Part shown: positions 42,545-50,432 of the stretch, one piece after another
Layout of the letters: every line of letters starts with the position of its first letter
How positions within the stretch are numbered: the first letter of the stretch is position 1
NCBI GenBank assembly: GCA_035606695.1
Contig: DATNEW010000014.1
Location: 29,881-93,880 of the forward strand
Length of the DNA stretch: 64,000 bases
Direction: 5' to 3'
From: Gemmatimonadaceae bacterium
GTDB lineage: Bacteria > Gemmatimonadota > Gemmatimonadetes > Gemmatimonadales > Gemmatimonadaceae
Notes under the pieces: model-generated
Seen by the model: only the letters and a program-made list of their open reading frames with translations
The model's database searches: none
What the model was told of the DNA's origin: nothing
Program-made: the position numbers and the translations under genes

Positions 42545-45184
42545 TCAGGTTCGTAGTGCCTGCATGACGTCGGCGGCCGCCGCGCGCCGCGCCGGTACGA
42601 GTGCGGCGAGCAATGCCGCGCTGACCAGTACACCGAACACGACGCCATAGGTGATCGGATCGATAGGTGGAACACCCCAGATCATGCGCTCCAGCGCGCG
42701 GCTCCCAGCGATCGCGATGCCGACGCCGGCCAACGCTCCAGCGGCGCCGACCGCGCCGGCCTCCTGGAGCACCATGATCGTCAGACGACCGGCGGGTGCT
42801 CCAAGGGCCGCGCGCAGCCCCATCTCGCGCCGCCGCCGCGCGACCGAACGACTCGTGACGCCGTAGACACCGATCAGCGCGAAGAGCGCGGCCACGCTCG
42901 AGAAAATGCTCATGAGCCTCATGCGAAAGCGGTCGTCGGCAAGCGTCTCGGCCATCCTCTCGCGCAACGGCACTGCCGAGCCGATGACGATGTCCGGATC
43001 GAGCTTCGAAAGTCGCTCTCGAAGAATCGGGACGAGCGTCGCCGCGGACGCGTTCGTGCGCAGCAGAAAGTTGCTGGGGAAATTGCCGTCCGGACGCGCG
43101 GGTACATAGAACTTGAACTTGTCGTCGTCCCCGCGAAGATTCTGCTCGCGCGTCTCGCCGATCACGCCGACGACTCGATACGTGGCGCCCCAGAGTCCGA
43201 CGGCGCGGCTGATCCATCGGCCGTCCGGCCAGAAGTGGCGCGCGAACGCGTCGCTCACGATCATCACGCGCCCGGCATCCATGCGTTCGTCCTGTGGCGA
43301 GAACAGCCGGCCTTGCAGCACACGAACGTGCAGAATGGAGAAGTAGCTCGCGCTCACGAAATGGCGGGCCACGTCGACGACTTCTCCGGGCGCCGGACGA
43401 TAGCCTTCCGGTTCGACGGTATTCGTGGCGCGGCCGCCGAAGAACGGCATGATCGTCGTGGTCGCGACATCGGCGACGCCGGGGATCGTGCGCAACCCAT
43501 CGGTGAGCCGGCCGATATACGCACCGGCGAGCGCGGCACTCGAGTCGGCGGGGACGCCGCGCCGATAGAATCGGTCAAAGGGCAGATCCAAGCGGAGCGC
43601 GAACGCGTCGCTTGGATCGAACCCCGGGTTGACGCGTTGGAGCTCACCCATCGTTCGCGTCAACATTCCCGCGGCCACGAGCAGCACCGTCGCCAATGCG
43701 AGCTCGCCGACGACAATCGCGCGCTGGAGGCGGCCGGTTCGCACCGTCGTCGCACCGGCGCGAAGCGACTCGCCGGCGTCGACGCGTGAAAGTGAGAATG
43801 CCGGTACGCACCCGGCGAGGACTCCCGTCGCGAGCGCCAAGAGCGCCGCCAACGCGAACGAGTGGAGATCGACCGCCGCGTGTTGAATCCGCGGCACCCC
43901 AGCACGCGTCGTCGCAACGAGGACGCGGATCGATGCGGCCGCGACGGCGAGTCCGGCCACCGCGCCGGCGGCGCTCAACGTGATGCTTTCCGCGAGCAAC
44001 TGGCCGACGATGCGCCGCTTGTTCGCGCCCAGCGCCTGCCGCACGGCAAGCTCACGCGCGCGATCGGCGCCGCTGCCCAAGAGGAGCAGCGCCACACTGG
44101 CGCACGCGGCAAGGAGCAATACCCCCGCCGCCGTCATCAGGACCCAGAGCGGACCGCGAACCGCGCTCGTCGCCTCGCTCACCGGGGACACGATGTACGC
44201 CGTATGCACGGGATGCTTCGCATCGACAGCGTCAACACCACGAAGGATGCGCGTCATCTCGTCCGCCGCATGCGCGACCGTCTCACCGTCGCGTAGGCGC
44301 GCGATGGCCTTCAGCGAATGATTGCCCAGCTCGGGCCCGTGAAGGTCCAGCGGCAGCCACAGATCGCCGCCGACGCCAATGAGCTCGAAGTCTTTCGGCA
44401 ACACCCCGATCACGCGCAACGCATGATCGTCGACGCGGAGACTGCGTCCGATTGCGGCGCTATCGCCGCCGAGGTGAGATTGCCAGAACGCGTGGGTGAC
44501 GACGGCGACGGAGTCGTCCTCGTTCTTGCTCGGCAGGCGACCAATGGCCGGTCGCGCACGCAACGTGGTCCAAAATCCGTCGGAGACGCCGACGATCGGC
44601 ACGCTCTCCGATCCTGTTCCGAGAAGCAGGCGCGCCGAGGTTTGAAAGTACGCCCCGGCCGCTTGGAAGCTGTGTTGTTGCGCCATCCATGCGCGAACTT
44701 CCGGTGGGCTGAACCGGCCGTGTTGCCACGCACTGCTGAGCGAGGGGTTGTTGCGCCAATCGACGATGGTGGGGTTGACCATGACGATCTGCTCGGGGTG
44801 ATCGAACGGCAGTGGCTCGAGCAGCACCGAATCGATCACGCTGTACATCGACGTGCTTGCGCCGACGCCGACCGCGAGCGTGAGCACCGCGAGTGTGCTG
44901 ACGGCCCGATGGCGACGCATTGCGCGCAGGGCGAAGCGCACGTCGTGCGAGACGTGATCGAGGGTGAAACGGGCGGTGAGGCCAGCGCGCAGGAGGCCCG
45001 CGATCTCATGCGAGAGCTCGACGCACCAGCCGAGCATCGAACGGGTGGACGCCATGCGCTCCTCGAACGTGGTTTGCAAGTCATCACCCATTCGCTCGTC
45101 GAGCCATTCGGGGAGGACAAGGTACCGGGCGATACCGTACAAGCGTGACGCGATGCGCTCACCCGTCGGCCGCGGCGCGCTCAC
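42545..45184 (-). CDS. ADOP-family FtsX-like permease 4
   Basis: Permease of 879 residues with a different, longer N-terminal prefix (RLYGIARYLVLPEWLDERMG, then DDLQTTFEERMASTRSMLGW, a second prefix-domain type). Helix 1 contains STLAVLTLAVGVGASTSMYS. The middle FtsX block reads WVLMTAAGVLLLAACASVAL and the last one VAALFALIGVYGVTSRSVAR, ending PARRAAAADVMQAL. The start overlaps the padR stop by four bases, giving translational coupling. Its PadR partner is of a different subtype from the other three, which fits the different prefix. Confidence 0.9.
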   Translation of the reverse strand: MSAPRPTGERIASRLYGIARYLVLPEWLDERMGDDLQTTFEERMASTRSMLGWCVELSHEIAGLLRAGLTARFTLDHVSHDVRFALRAMRRHRAVSTLAVLTLAVGVGASTSMYSVIDSVLLEPLPFDHPEQIVMVNPTIVDWRNNPSLSSAWQHGRFSPPEVRAWMAQQHSFQAAGAYFQTSARLLLGTGSESVPIVGVSDGFWTTLRARPAIGRLPSKNEDDSVAVVTHAFWQSHLGGDSAAIGRSLRVDDHALRVIGVLPKDFELIGVGGDLWLPLDLHGPELGNHSLKAIARLRDGETVAHAADEMTRILRGVDAVDAKHPVHTAYIVSPVSEATSAVRGPLWVLMTAAGVLLLAACASVALLLLGSGADRARELAVRQALGANKRRIVGQLLAESITLSAAGAVAGLAVAAASIRVLVATTRAGVPRIQHAAVDLHSFALAALLALATGVLAGCVPAFSLSRVDAGESLRAGATTVRTGRLQRAIVVGELALATVLLVAAGMLTRTMGELQRVNPGFDPSDAFALRLDLPFDRFYRRGVPADSSAALAGAYIGRLTDGLRTIPGVADVATTTIMPFFGGRATNTVEPEGYRPAPGEVVDVARHFVSASYFSILHVRVLQGRLFSPQDERMDAGRVMIVSDAFARHFWPDGRWISRAVGLWGATYRVVGVIGETREQNLRGDDDKFKFYVPARPDGNFPSNFLLRTNASAATLVPILRERLSKLDPDIVIGSAVPLRERMAETLADDRFRMRLMSIFSSVAALFALIGVYGVTSRSVARRRREMGLRAALGAPAGRLTIMVLQEAGAVGAAGALAGVGIAIAGSRALERMIWGVPPIDPITYGVVFGVLVSAALLAALVPARRAAAADVMQALRT

Positions 45185-45531
45185 CGCGACTCTCCGAGCA
45201 AGTCGAGGGAGCGCGCATGCCGAACGAGGCGCGACAAGCGCTGCGATTCCTCGCGGGCAGCCTGGCGGCCGGCGGCGGTGAGCTTGTAGTAGCCACGGCG
45301 CTCGTCTTCGTTGGGCGGCGCGGTCGTCTTCACGATCAAATCATCATCTTCGAGCCGCGCCATCGCGAGATACAACGAACCGGAGCTTGGGTTCGAGGCG
45401 TCGTCCGTCAGCTCGCGGATCCGCTTGATGATCGCCCATCCGTGCGCCGGTCGCTCGGCGAGTGCGAGCAGGACGTAATACGACAGCGTCGCGAGCGGTG
45501 CGTGGCGTGGTGTGGCGCGCTCCTTGGTCAT
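45181..45531 (-). CDS. PadR-family regulator, divergent subtype
   Basis: Regulator of 116 residues from the ATG at 45531 (an upstream ATG at 45552 is possible). Instead of the LLKGTLD start it has PLATLSYYVLLALAERPAHG, then WAIIKRIRELTDD and NPSSGSLYLAMARLEDDDLI, and the wing DERRGYYKLTAAGRQAA. This is the second common PadR subtype linked to ADOP permeases carrying the longer prefix. It is coupled to permease 4 by a four-base overlap. A promoter with an overlapping dyad lies upstream at 45568-45604. Confidence 0.9.
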   Translation of the reverse strand: MTKERATPRHAPLATLSYYVLLALAERPAHGWAIIKRIRELTDDASNPSSGSLYLAMARLEDDDLIVKTTAPPNEDERRGYYKLTAAGRQAAREESQRLSRLVRHARSLDLLGESR

Positions 45532-45567
45532 TCGTATCTCCGTCTGCAGCAAATAGATTTACGGCAC

Positions 45568-45604
45568 ACCTACTAGGTTTACTGAAGACCTAATGTCGTG
45601 TCAA
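45568..45604 (-). promoter_or_regulatory. Promoter and PadR operator of permease 4 operon
   Basis: On the minus strand TTGACA (45604-45599), a 17-base spacer and TAAACC (45581-45576). Three ACCTA/TAGGT pentamers overlap it: 45568-45572, 45574-45578 and 45588-45592. The outer pair gives TAGGT-N9-ACCTA across the -10 box, the kind of dyad a PadR dimer would occupy to repress its own transcript. Confidence 0.6.
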
Positions 45605-45715
45605 GGGACGCGCGGGTACGCCGTCGCCGGATAGGCAGGACGCATCGACACGCGACGCACGCACCGCGAGGTGTGTCGGCGTCGGGTCGCCATCGCTCTC
45701 AGTACAGAGTCTCTA

Positions 45716-45743
45716 TTGACAGTCTGGATAGAGAGCGTATTTT
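45716..45743 (+). promoter_or_regulatory. Sigma-70-like promoter upstream of metallopeptidase-like gene
   Basis: TTGACA at 45716-45721, a 16-base spacer and TATTTT at 45738-45743, 42 bases before the ATG at 45785. The spacer is short, but the -35 is a perfect match. The direction fits the downstream gene and is divergent from the padR-permease 4 operon. Confidence 0.5.
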
Positions 45744-45784
45744 CTCGAGTCGTCAAGGTGAACCGTCTCGAGGTAGGGTCGCGC

Positions 45785-47110
45785 ATGATCGTCTCTCGCT
45801 ATTGGCTCGGCATTGCCGCGATACTCGCCCATGCCGCTCGCGGCCGGGCGCAACGGCTCGACACCGTCACCGCGCTCGCCGGGCTGGCGGATGCCGAACA
45901 CGCCTGTCGGGTGGATGCCGGCACGCTTTGGGGGCGTTCCCTGTGTGGGCCAATCGCGCTCGCCGATCGACAAACGAGAATCGTCGTCGCGAACGACACC
46001 GTTCCGCGTCGTCACTATCTCCCGTATGGCTCGGCGTTCGTCACGACGCTGCCGGACGGGCAGTTTGTCGCAAACACGGCGTTCAAGTGGGGCGACAGGA
46101 CGTGGACGATGGTTGCGCTTCCGTTGCCGAGCGACCATTACGATCGCGTCCGGCTCGTCATGCACGAGGTCTTTCATCGCGAACAGTCCGCGCTCGGCCT
46201 GAACGCCACGGACGCGCTCAACAACCATCTCGATTTTCGCGAGGGTCGGACCTGGTTACGGCTCGAGTACCGCGCGCTGGCCGCCGCGCTTTCTGACGCC
46301 GACACGGCGACCATGCGGCGAGACGCCGAAGGCGCGCTGCTCTTCCGGTTCGCGCGGCGCGCCAAGTATCCCGGCGCAGACAGCACGGAGGCGCTGCTCG
46401 AGATGCAGGAGGGACTTCCGGAATACACGGGACACGTGCTGGCCATGCGGGAGCTCGGCGTAGGGCGCGGGCGTGTGGCGCAACACGTTCTCAATTTCGA
46501 GCGCACGACTCCGTCGTTCGTCCGCGGCTTTGCGTACGGGACAGGACCGGCGCTCGGTCTTCTGCTCGATGAATTCGCGCCGGACTGGAGAACCCGAGTG
46601 GCTCGCGAGCGCGATCTGACAGCCATGCTGGCTCAGGCCATCCATTTTCGCCCGCCGCGCGACATCATCACCGAGGCACGACGGCGGGCGCCGATGTACG
46701 GATTCGCCGATATCGACCGCGCTGAAGCGGCGCGCGATTCAACCCGGGCGCCAATGATGCGCGACTTCACCGACCGGTTCGTGAACGGACGGGTGATCAC
46801 CTTGCATCAGACTCGCGACTCGCTGCGGTGGGGATACGATCCGAACAGCCTCATCGCATTCGACCGCCAGCGGGTCGTATATCCGTTCGGAAATTTCGGA
46901 GCGCCGTGGGGCTCGCTCGACGTATCCGAAAACGGCGTGCTCGTCGCGAATGATTTTTCGTCGATCGTCGTGTCCTTGCCGCCGAATATTGCTCTGGCGC
47001 CGGACGCCCGTCGCATCGAGGGCAGCGGATGGGTGCTCAATGTCAACCCGGGATGGGTCATTGTTGCCGACCCGAAAAGGCCGGGCAGTTTCGTTGTCGC
47101 CAGACAATGA
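45785..47110 (+). CDS. Exported putative zinc metallopeptidase
   Basis: Protein of 441 residues with a signal peptide (about 1-23, ending GRAQ). It has the zinc motif HEVFH (127-131) and, 30 residues on, WLRLEYRAL with Glu161 as a plausible third ligand, the gluzincin arrangement. The rest is mixed; a region with LLEMQEGLPEYTGHVLAMRE looks like a helical lid. No family name comes to mind, so the peptidase call rests on the HExxH motif plus export. Alternatively the motif could be fortuitous in a binding protein. It is transcribed from its own promoter, divergent from the padR-permease 4 operon. Confidence 0.6.
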   Translation: MIVSRYWLGIAAILAHAARGRAQRLDTVTALAGLADAEHACRVDAGTLWGRSLCGPIALADRQTRIVVANDTVPRRHYLPYGSAFVTTLPDGQFVANTAFKWGDRTWTMVALPLPSDHYDRVRLVMHEVFHREQSALGLNATDALNNHLDFREGRTWLRLEYRALAAALSDADTATMRRDAEGALLFRFARRAKYPGADSTEALLEMQEGLPEYTGHVLAMRELGVGRGRVAQHVLNFERTTPSFVRGFAYGTGPALGLLLDEFAPDWRTRVARERDLTAMLAQAIHFRPPRDIITEARRRAPMYGFADIDRAEAARDSTRAPMMRDFTDRFVNGRVITLHQTRDSLRWGYDPNSLIAFDRQRVVYPFGNFGAPWGSLDVSENGVLVANDFSSIVVSLPPNIALAPDARRIEGSGWVLNVNPGWVIVADPKRPGSFVVARQ

Positions 47111-47119
47111 CATGGCGTT

Positions 47120-48262
47120 TTAGGGGACGGGTCGCCGGGGCGGTGCCAGCACGCTCTCGGCGGGTCCCGCGGCCCACCACGTTTGCCAGCGCGCGACATT
47201 CTCGCTGTTCGCGTCCGCGGTTTCGGGCACCGGCGGGTGCTTGACCATCTTCGAGAGCGTACCGAACGCGTAGGCCCGATACCGGCGTCCCTCCTCGTCG
47301 CGTTGCGCACCTGTCATGCCGGGCATGAAACCGTTCAGGTCGAGCGACGCGATCACCGCGCCGACGCTGTTCAAGCCGCCGATATACTCCAGCGCCGCCA
47401 GCGCGCCGATGTATTGCGAGGTGCGCAGCGTCGCCACGATTCGGCGAAACTCGCGCTCATCGCCGCGCTGCGCGAGGATCGTCCGCGCTTCTTCACCCGG
47501 CAGATACGGTTGCTCGAATGACTCGAGATCCGTATGCGCGAGCTCACGGAACAGATTCGCCAGCGAGCCGCTCGTGTCTCGCGCATTCAAGCCCAGCAGC
47601 GCATCGGGAAACCCCCACTCGGCGAGCCGTGCGAGGCAACGATCATACGGATTATTCGCCACGCGCGACTCGATTCGAGGAGCGCGGCCATGTGCCGCGT
47701 CGCTCGCGAGCCACGTTTGCCATTCTCGAATGACGGACGCCAGCGGTTGGCGAACAGGCTGCGAGGTTGGCCCATCCGGAAACTGCCGCTCGAGCGCGCG
47801 TAACCCATCGTAAATCGGATCTTCGCTCGCGTCGCCGAAGTCGACGATCCTCGAGGGGTCGTCTTGCTTGTCACTCATGTAGTTGATCAGCGCAGCCGTC
47901 GACGCTCGTGTGTTCGCGCGCGCGAGCGCAGCGATGTACAGGGTCGGCAGGCGAGTCGTTTCGAGTCCACGAATCACGGGTGCGAGAGCACTGTCCTCTC
48001 CGAGCCGCGCCAGGCACGCCGCGGCTTCGGCACGGACGCCAGCGGGGCGAGCCGCGTTCCCTTCGAGCTCACGCAGCGTCGTTCGCAGCGCTTCGCCGCC
48101 GATCGCGCACGCACGGTAGAGCTGATCCCACGCGACGAGCCTTTCATCGTCGCCGCCAAGAATAGCCTGCAGCTCGGGCAGATTCACCGCTTCGCCGCAC
48201 CGCTGTGACGACGCCACGGTCGCCGGAACGAGCATGAGGGCGGCGACTATCGTTGATCGCAT
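47120..48262 (-). CDS. Exported HEAT-repeat-like protein
   Basis: Protein of 380 residues with a signal peptide (1-19, VASSQ) and helical repeats of the HEAT kind (LRTTLRELEGNA, VRAEAAACLARLGEDSALAP, TRLPTLYIAALARANTRAST, YIGALAALEYIGGLNSVGAV). A conserved-looking YDRCLARLAEWGFPDALLG lies in the middle. HEAT repeats bind proteins or peptides; no catalytic motif is seen. I chose the ATG at 48262 because it begins a clean signal peptide, though the binding site before it is poor. It may share a transcript with the membrane protein gene 64 bases upstream on the same strand. Confidence 0.65.
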   Translation of the reverse strand: MRSTIVAALMLVPATVASSQRCGEAVNLPELQAILGGDDERLVAWDQLYRACAIGGEALRTTLRELEGNAARPAGVRAEAAACLARLGEDSALAPVIRGLETTRLPTLYIAALARANTRASTAALINYMSDKQDDPSRIVDFGDASEDPIYDGLRALERQFPDGPTSQPVRQPLASVIREWQTWLASDAAHGRAPRIESRVANNPYDRCLARLAEWGFPDALLGLNARDTSGSLANLFRELAHTDLESFEQPYLPGEEARTILAQRGDEREFRRIVATLRTSQYIGALAALEYIGGLNSVGAVIASLDLNGFMPGMTGAQRDEEGRRYRAYAFGTLSKMVKHPPVPETADANSENVARWQTWWAAGPAESVLAPPRRPVP

Positions 48263-48326
48263 GGGAAGAGGGACTCTCGATGGGGCAGGACGCATCGTTG
48301 TAGGTGGTGCACGAGGGCACGGTCCC

Positions 48327-48914
48327 TCAAGGCAGCACGGGGTAGATGAGGCTCGCGTGAAAACGCAAACCCGCGCCGACAATCAACAAGACGGCGACGC
48401 CGGCCAGGAACCCGAGCGCTCGGTAGTCGCGCCAGGCGGATTGGGTCCGATCACTGCCGACGACAAGGCGACCCAGTGAGCGCGTCAGCCAAATATTCGA
48501 TGCGACGAGAAGGAGCGCGATAGGAATGCTCGCCCCACCCTTGAATATCTTCGCGAACGCAGCGACGGAGTTCTCCGTGACCGCAAGAACGCCGCCCACG
48601 CTACTCCCGGCGCCGCCGGAGTACAACAGTACCATTGAGAGAAGTAGAAAGAGCGGCGATGTCATCAGCACGAACCCCACGACGGTGACCCCCAATGTGA
48701 ATCCGCATGCAAATCCAGCTCGCCGAGGGGCGATCGTGTTCGCGGCGTAAGCGAACCCCGCGTACGGCCCGGCGGCAAGCGTAATGAGCAACCCGAGGAC
48801 GACATAGTCACTCGGGGGTGTGTAGTGGTATTCGTGGTGGCCAGCGTCATACACCATCCTCGCCGCGAGGATGGCGGCGAGGATGGAAACGTTCCGGATC
48901 GTCGTTCGGCTCAT
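48327..48914 (-). CDS. Integral membrane protein, 195 aa
   Basis: Hydrophobic protein with about five membrane helices (VLGLLITLAAGPYAGFAYA, AGFACGFTLGVTVVGFVLM, FLLLSMVLLYSGG, IPIALLLVASNIWLT, LGFLAGVAVLLIVGAGL). A short periplasmic loop with HHEYHY near residue 27 could bind a metal. The family is unknown to me. It is followed on the same strand by the HEAT-like protein gene and preceded by an exported hypothetical protein gene, so three genes of unknown role are grouped here. Confidence 0.7.
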   Translation of the reverse strand: MSRTTIRNVSILAAILAARMVYDAGHHEYHYTPPSDYVVLGLLITLAAGPYAGFAYAANTIAPRRAGFACGFTLGVTVVGFVLMTSPLFLLLSMVLLYSGGAGSSVGGVLAVTENSVAAFAKIFKGGASIPIALLLVASNIWLTRSLGRLVVGSDRTQSAWRDYRALGFLAGVAVLLIVGAGLRFHASLIYPVLP

Positions 48915-48963
48915 CGGTGCAGGTTGGGGTCGGAAGAGTTCACCGTTGTCCGGCGATCAGGCT

Positions 48964-49767
48964 TCAGGGGTTCAGCACTCCTGGCTTGTACGGCGAGCGG
49001 ACACGCGGCAGTGCCGGAATAGCGAACTCCGGCGCTTCGAAATCCCGCGTCCGGACGTCGGAGACCGACCAGGTCTCGTGCGTCGTGCGGATTCCGTACT
49101 GCGCGCCACCATCATATAGGCGTTCATAGGTGCATTTCACGGGTGTGCGCGCGCTGACGGCCCAGATTGCGCTCTCCAGCCGGTTCCGCGGAACGATCTT
49201 GCTAATGCCGAAGAAGTGCGCGGCGTGGTCGACGGCGTCGCGCAGCGTTGCGGGCAGCTCGACGTACCAGCAATCCGCTTGCTCCCGTTGGCGAACGTTC
49301 CATTCGAGGTAGGCGAGCGAATAGCGGCGATGCTCGGCGCGCCGGCCGAGCAGCGAGTCCGTGTTCGAGACGACAACATCGTGGAGCTCGATCTCGCGAT
49401 ATTGATCGGTATGTTCGGGAGGCCACGCCAACGCGCCCATGGCACCGCCGTAGGCGTCGATCGATCCTTCCAGCACGTGCTCCTTCGCGGGCACGTATGC
49501 GATCCGCGTCTTGCCGTCGACGATCGAATATGCCGGCGTTGGGTCGGGCACGCTGTCGCCGGAGAACTGAATTCGCGTCAGGCCGGGAATGGCGCGAATC
49601 CACATTCGATAGCCGGGGCGCGTCGCCGAGACGGCGGCACTCGAGTCGTTCGTGAATACGAACGCGTAGCCGTGGCCGGACGCGACCGGGGCCTGCGCGG
49701 CCGCCTGATGGGCGGCACTCGTGGAGGCGAGGATGCCGAAACCGAGGCGCGCGATGAAGCTTGCCAT
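48964..49767 (-). CDS. Exported hypothetical protein, 267 aa
   Basis: Protein with a signal peptide (about 1-25, AAAQAP) and a beta-rich body (YAFVFTNDSSAAVSATRPGY, then RIQFSGDSVPDP), followed by helical stretches (LAYLEWNVRQREQADCWYV, LRDAVDHAAHFFGISKIV). Two cysteines (ADCWYV and VKCTYE) could pair in the periplasm. I do not recognise the family. It lies upstream of the small membrane protein gene on the same strand. Confidence 0.6.
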   Translation of the reverse strand: MASFIARLGFGILASTSAAHQAAAQAPVASGHGYAFVFTNDSSAAVSATRPGYRMWIRAIPGLTRIQFSGDSVPDPTPAYSIVDGKTRIAYVPAKEHVLEGSIDAYGGAMGALAWPPEHTDQYREIELHDVVVSNTDSLLGRRAEHRRYSLAYLEWNVRQREQADCWYVELPATLRDAVDHAAHFFGISKIVPRNRLESAIWAVSARTPVKCTYERLYDGGAQYGIRTTHETWSVSDVRTRDFEAPEFAIPALPRVRSPYKPGVLNP

Positions 49768-49903
49768 GCGACCTCACGGGGGTGTGTGGTGGTGGGAGCA
49801 CCGGTGTCGTCCGTCGGAATACCCGTGCTTGGCTACCCGGAGTATATACGGCGATAGCGCGCGATACCACGCGAAACTTTGTGTCTGATGGGTATTGTCT
49901 CCT

Positions 49904-50278
49904 TTACTCCGCTCCTGGGTATGCCGCCGCGTCAGCCGCGGAGCCCTCATCCCATTGGCGCAGGGCCGCAATGATCGGACTGAGTGCCGCGCCGCGCGAG
50001 GTCAGATGGTATCGGACATGGTCCTCGGTCGCGGCGACGCGCGCGACGACGCCGTGTGCTTCGAGCAGGCGAAGGTGTTGGGTGAGAACTTTGTGCTTGA
50101 CGCCGGGCAACGCGCGCTGGAGCTCGCCAAAGCGGGCGTCCTCATGTCGAAGCGCGTCAACGATCGCGATCGTCCAACGCTTCGCCAACAGACGGACGGC
50201 GAGCGCCGGCTCGGCGCCCACGTCCATGCGCGCGAGGGCGTCGTCCTGTGGCGCGGCGGAATCGTGCGAGCAAATCAC
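49904..50278 (-). CDS. HxlR-family transcriptional regulator
   Basis: Winged-helix regulator of 124 residues: ALAVRLLAKRWTIAIVDALR, then RFGELQRALPGVKHKVLTQH, LRLLEAHGVV and the wing VRYHLTSRGAAL, the HxlR/MarR-like pattern. HxlR proteins usually begin with a redox- or ligand-sensing cysteine (CPV); here that position reads GAEPA, so the sensing cysteine is missing, although Cys3 exists if the GTG at 50278 is the true start. An ATG at 50227 is the other possible start. No obvious target gene is adjacent. Confidence 0.82.
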   Translation of the reverse strand: MICSHDSAAPQDDALARMDVGAEPALAVRLLAKRWTIAIVDALRHEDARFGELQRALPGVKHKVLTQHLRLLEAHGVVARVAATEDHVRYHLTSRGAALSPIIAALRQWDEGSAADAAAYPGAE

Positions 50279-50432
50279 AGACTAGACCAGACGGTACCCG
50301 TGTGAACTACGGGTAATATTCTACGGTGTACCATGGGCACGCAACCAGGCAACCGTTCCCAGCGGAGGTTTATGGTGCTTTCGCCGTGAACCTATCCCCC
50401 GAAGTCAATGCTCCGGCAGGAAACGGAACGGC

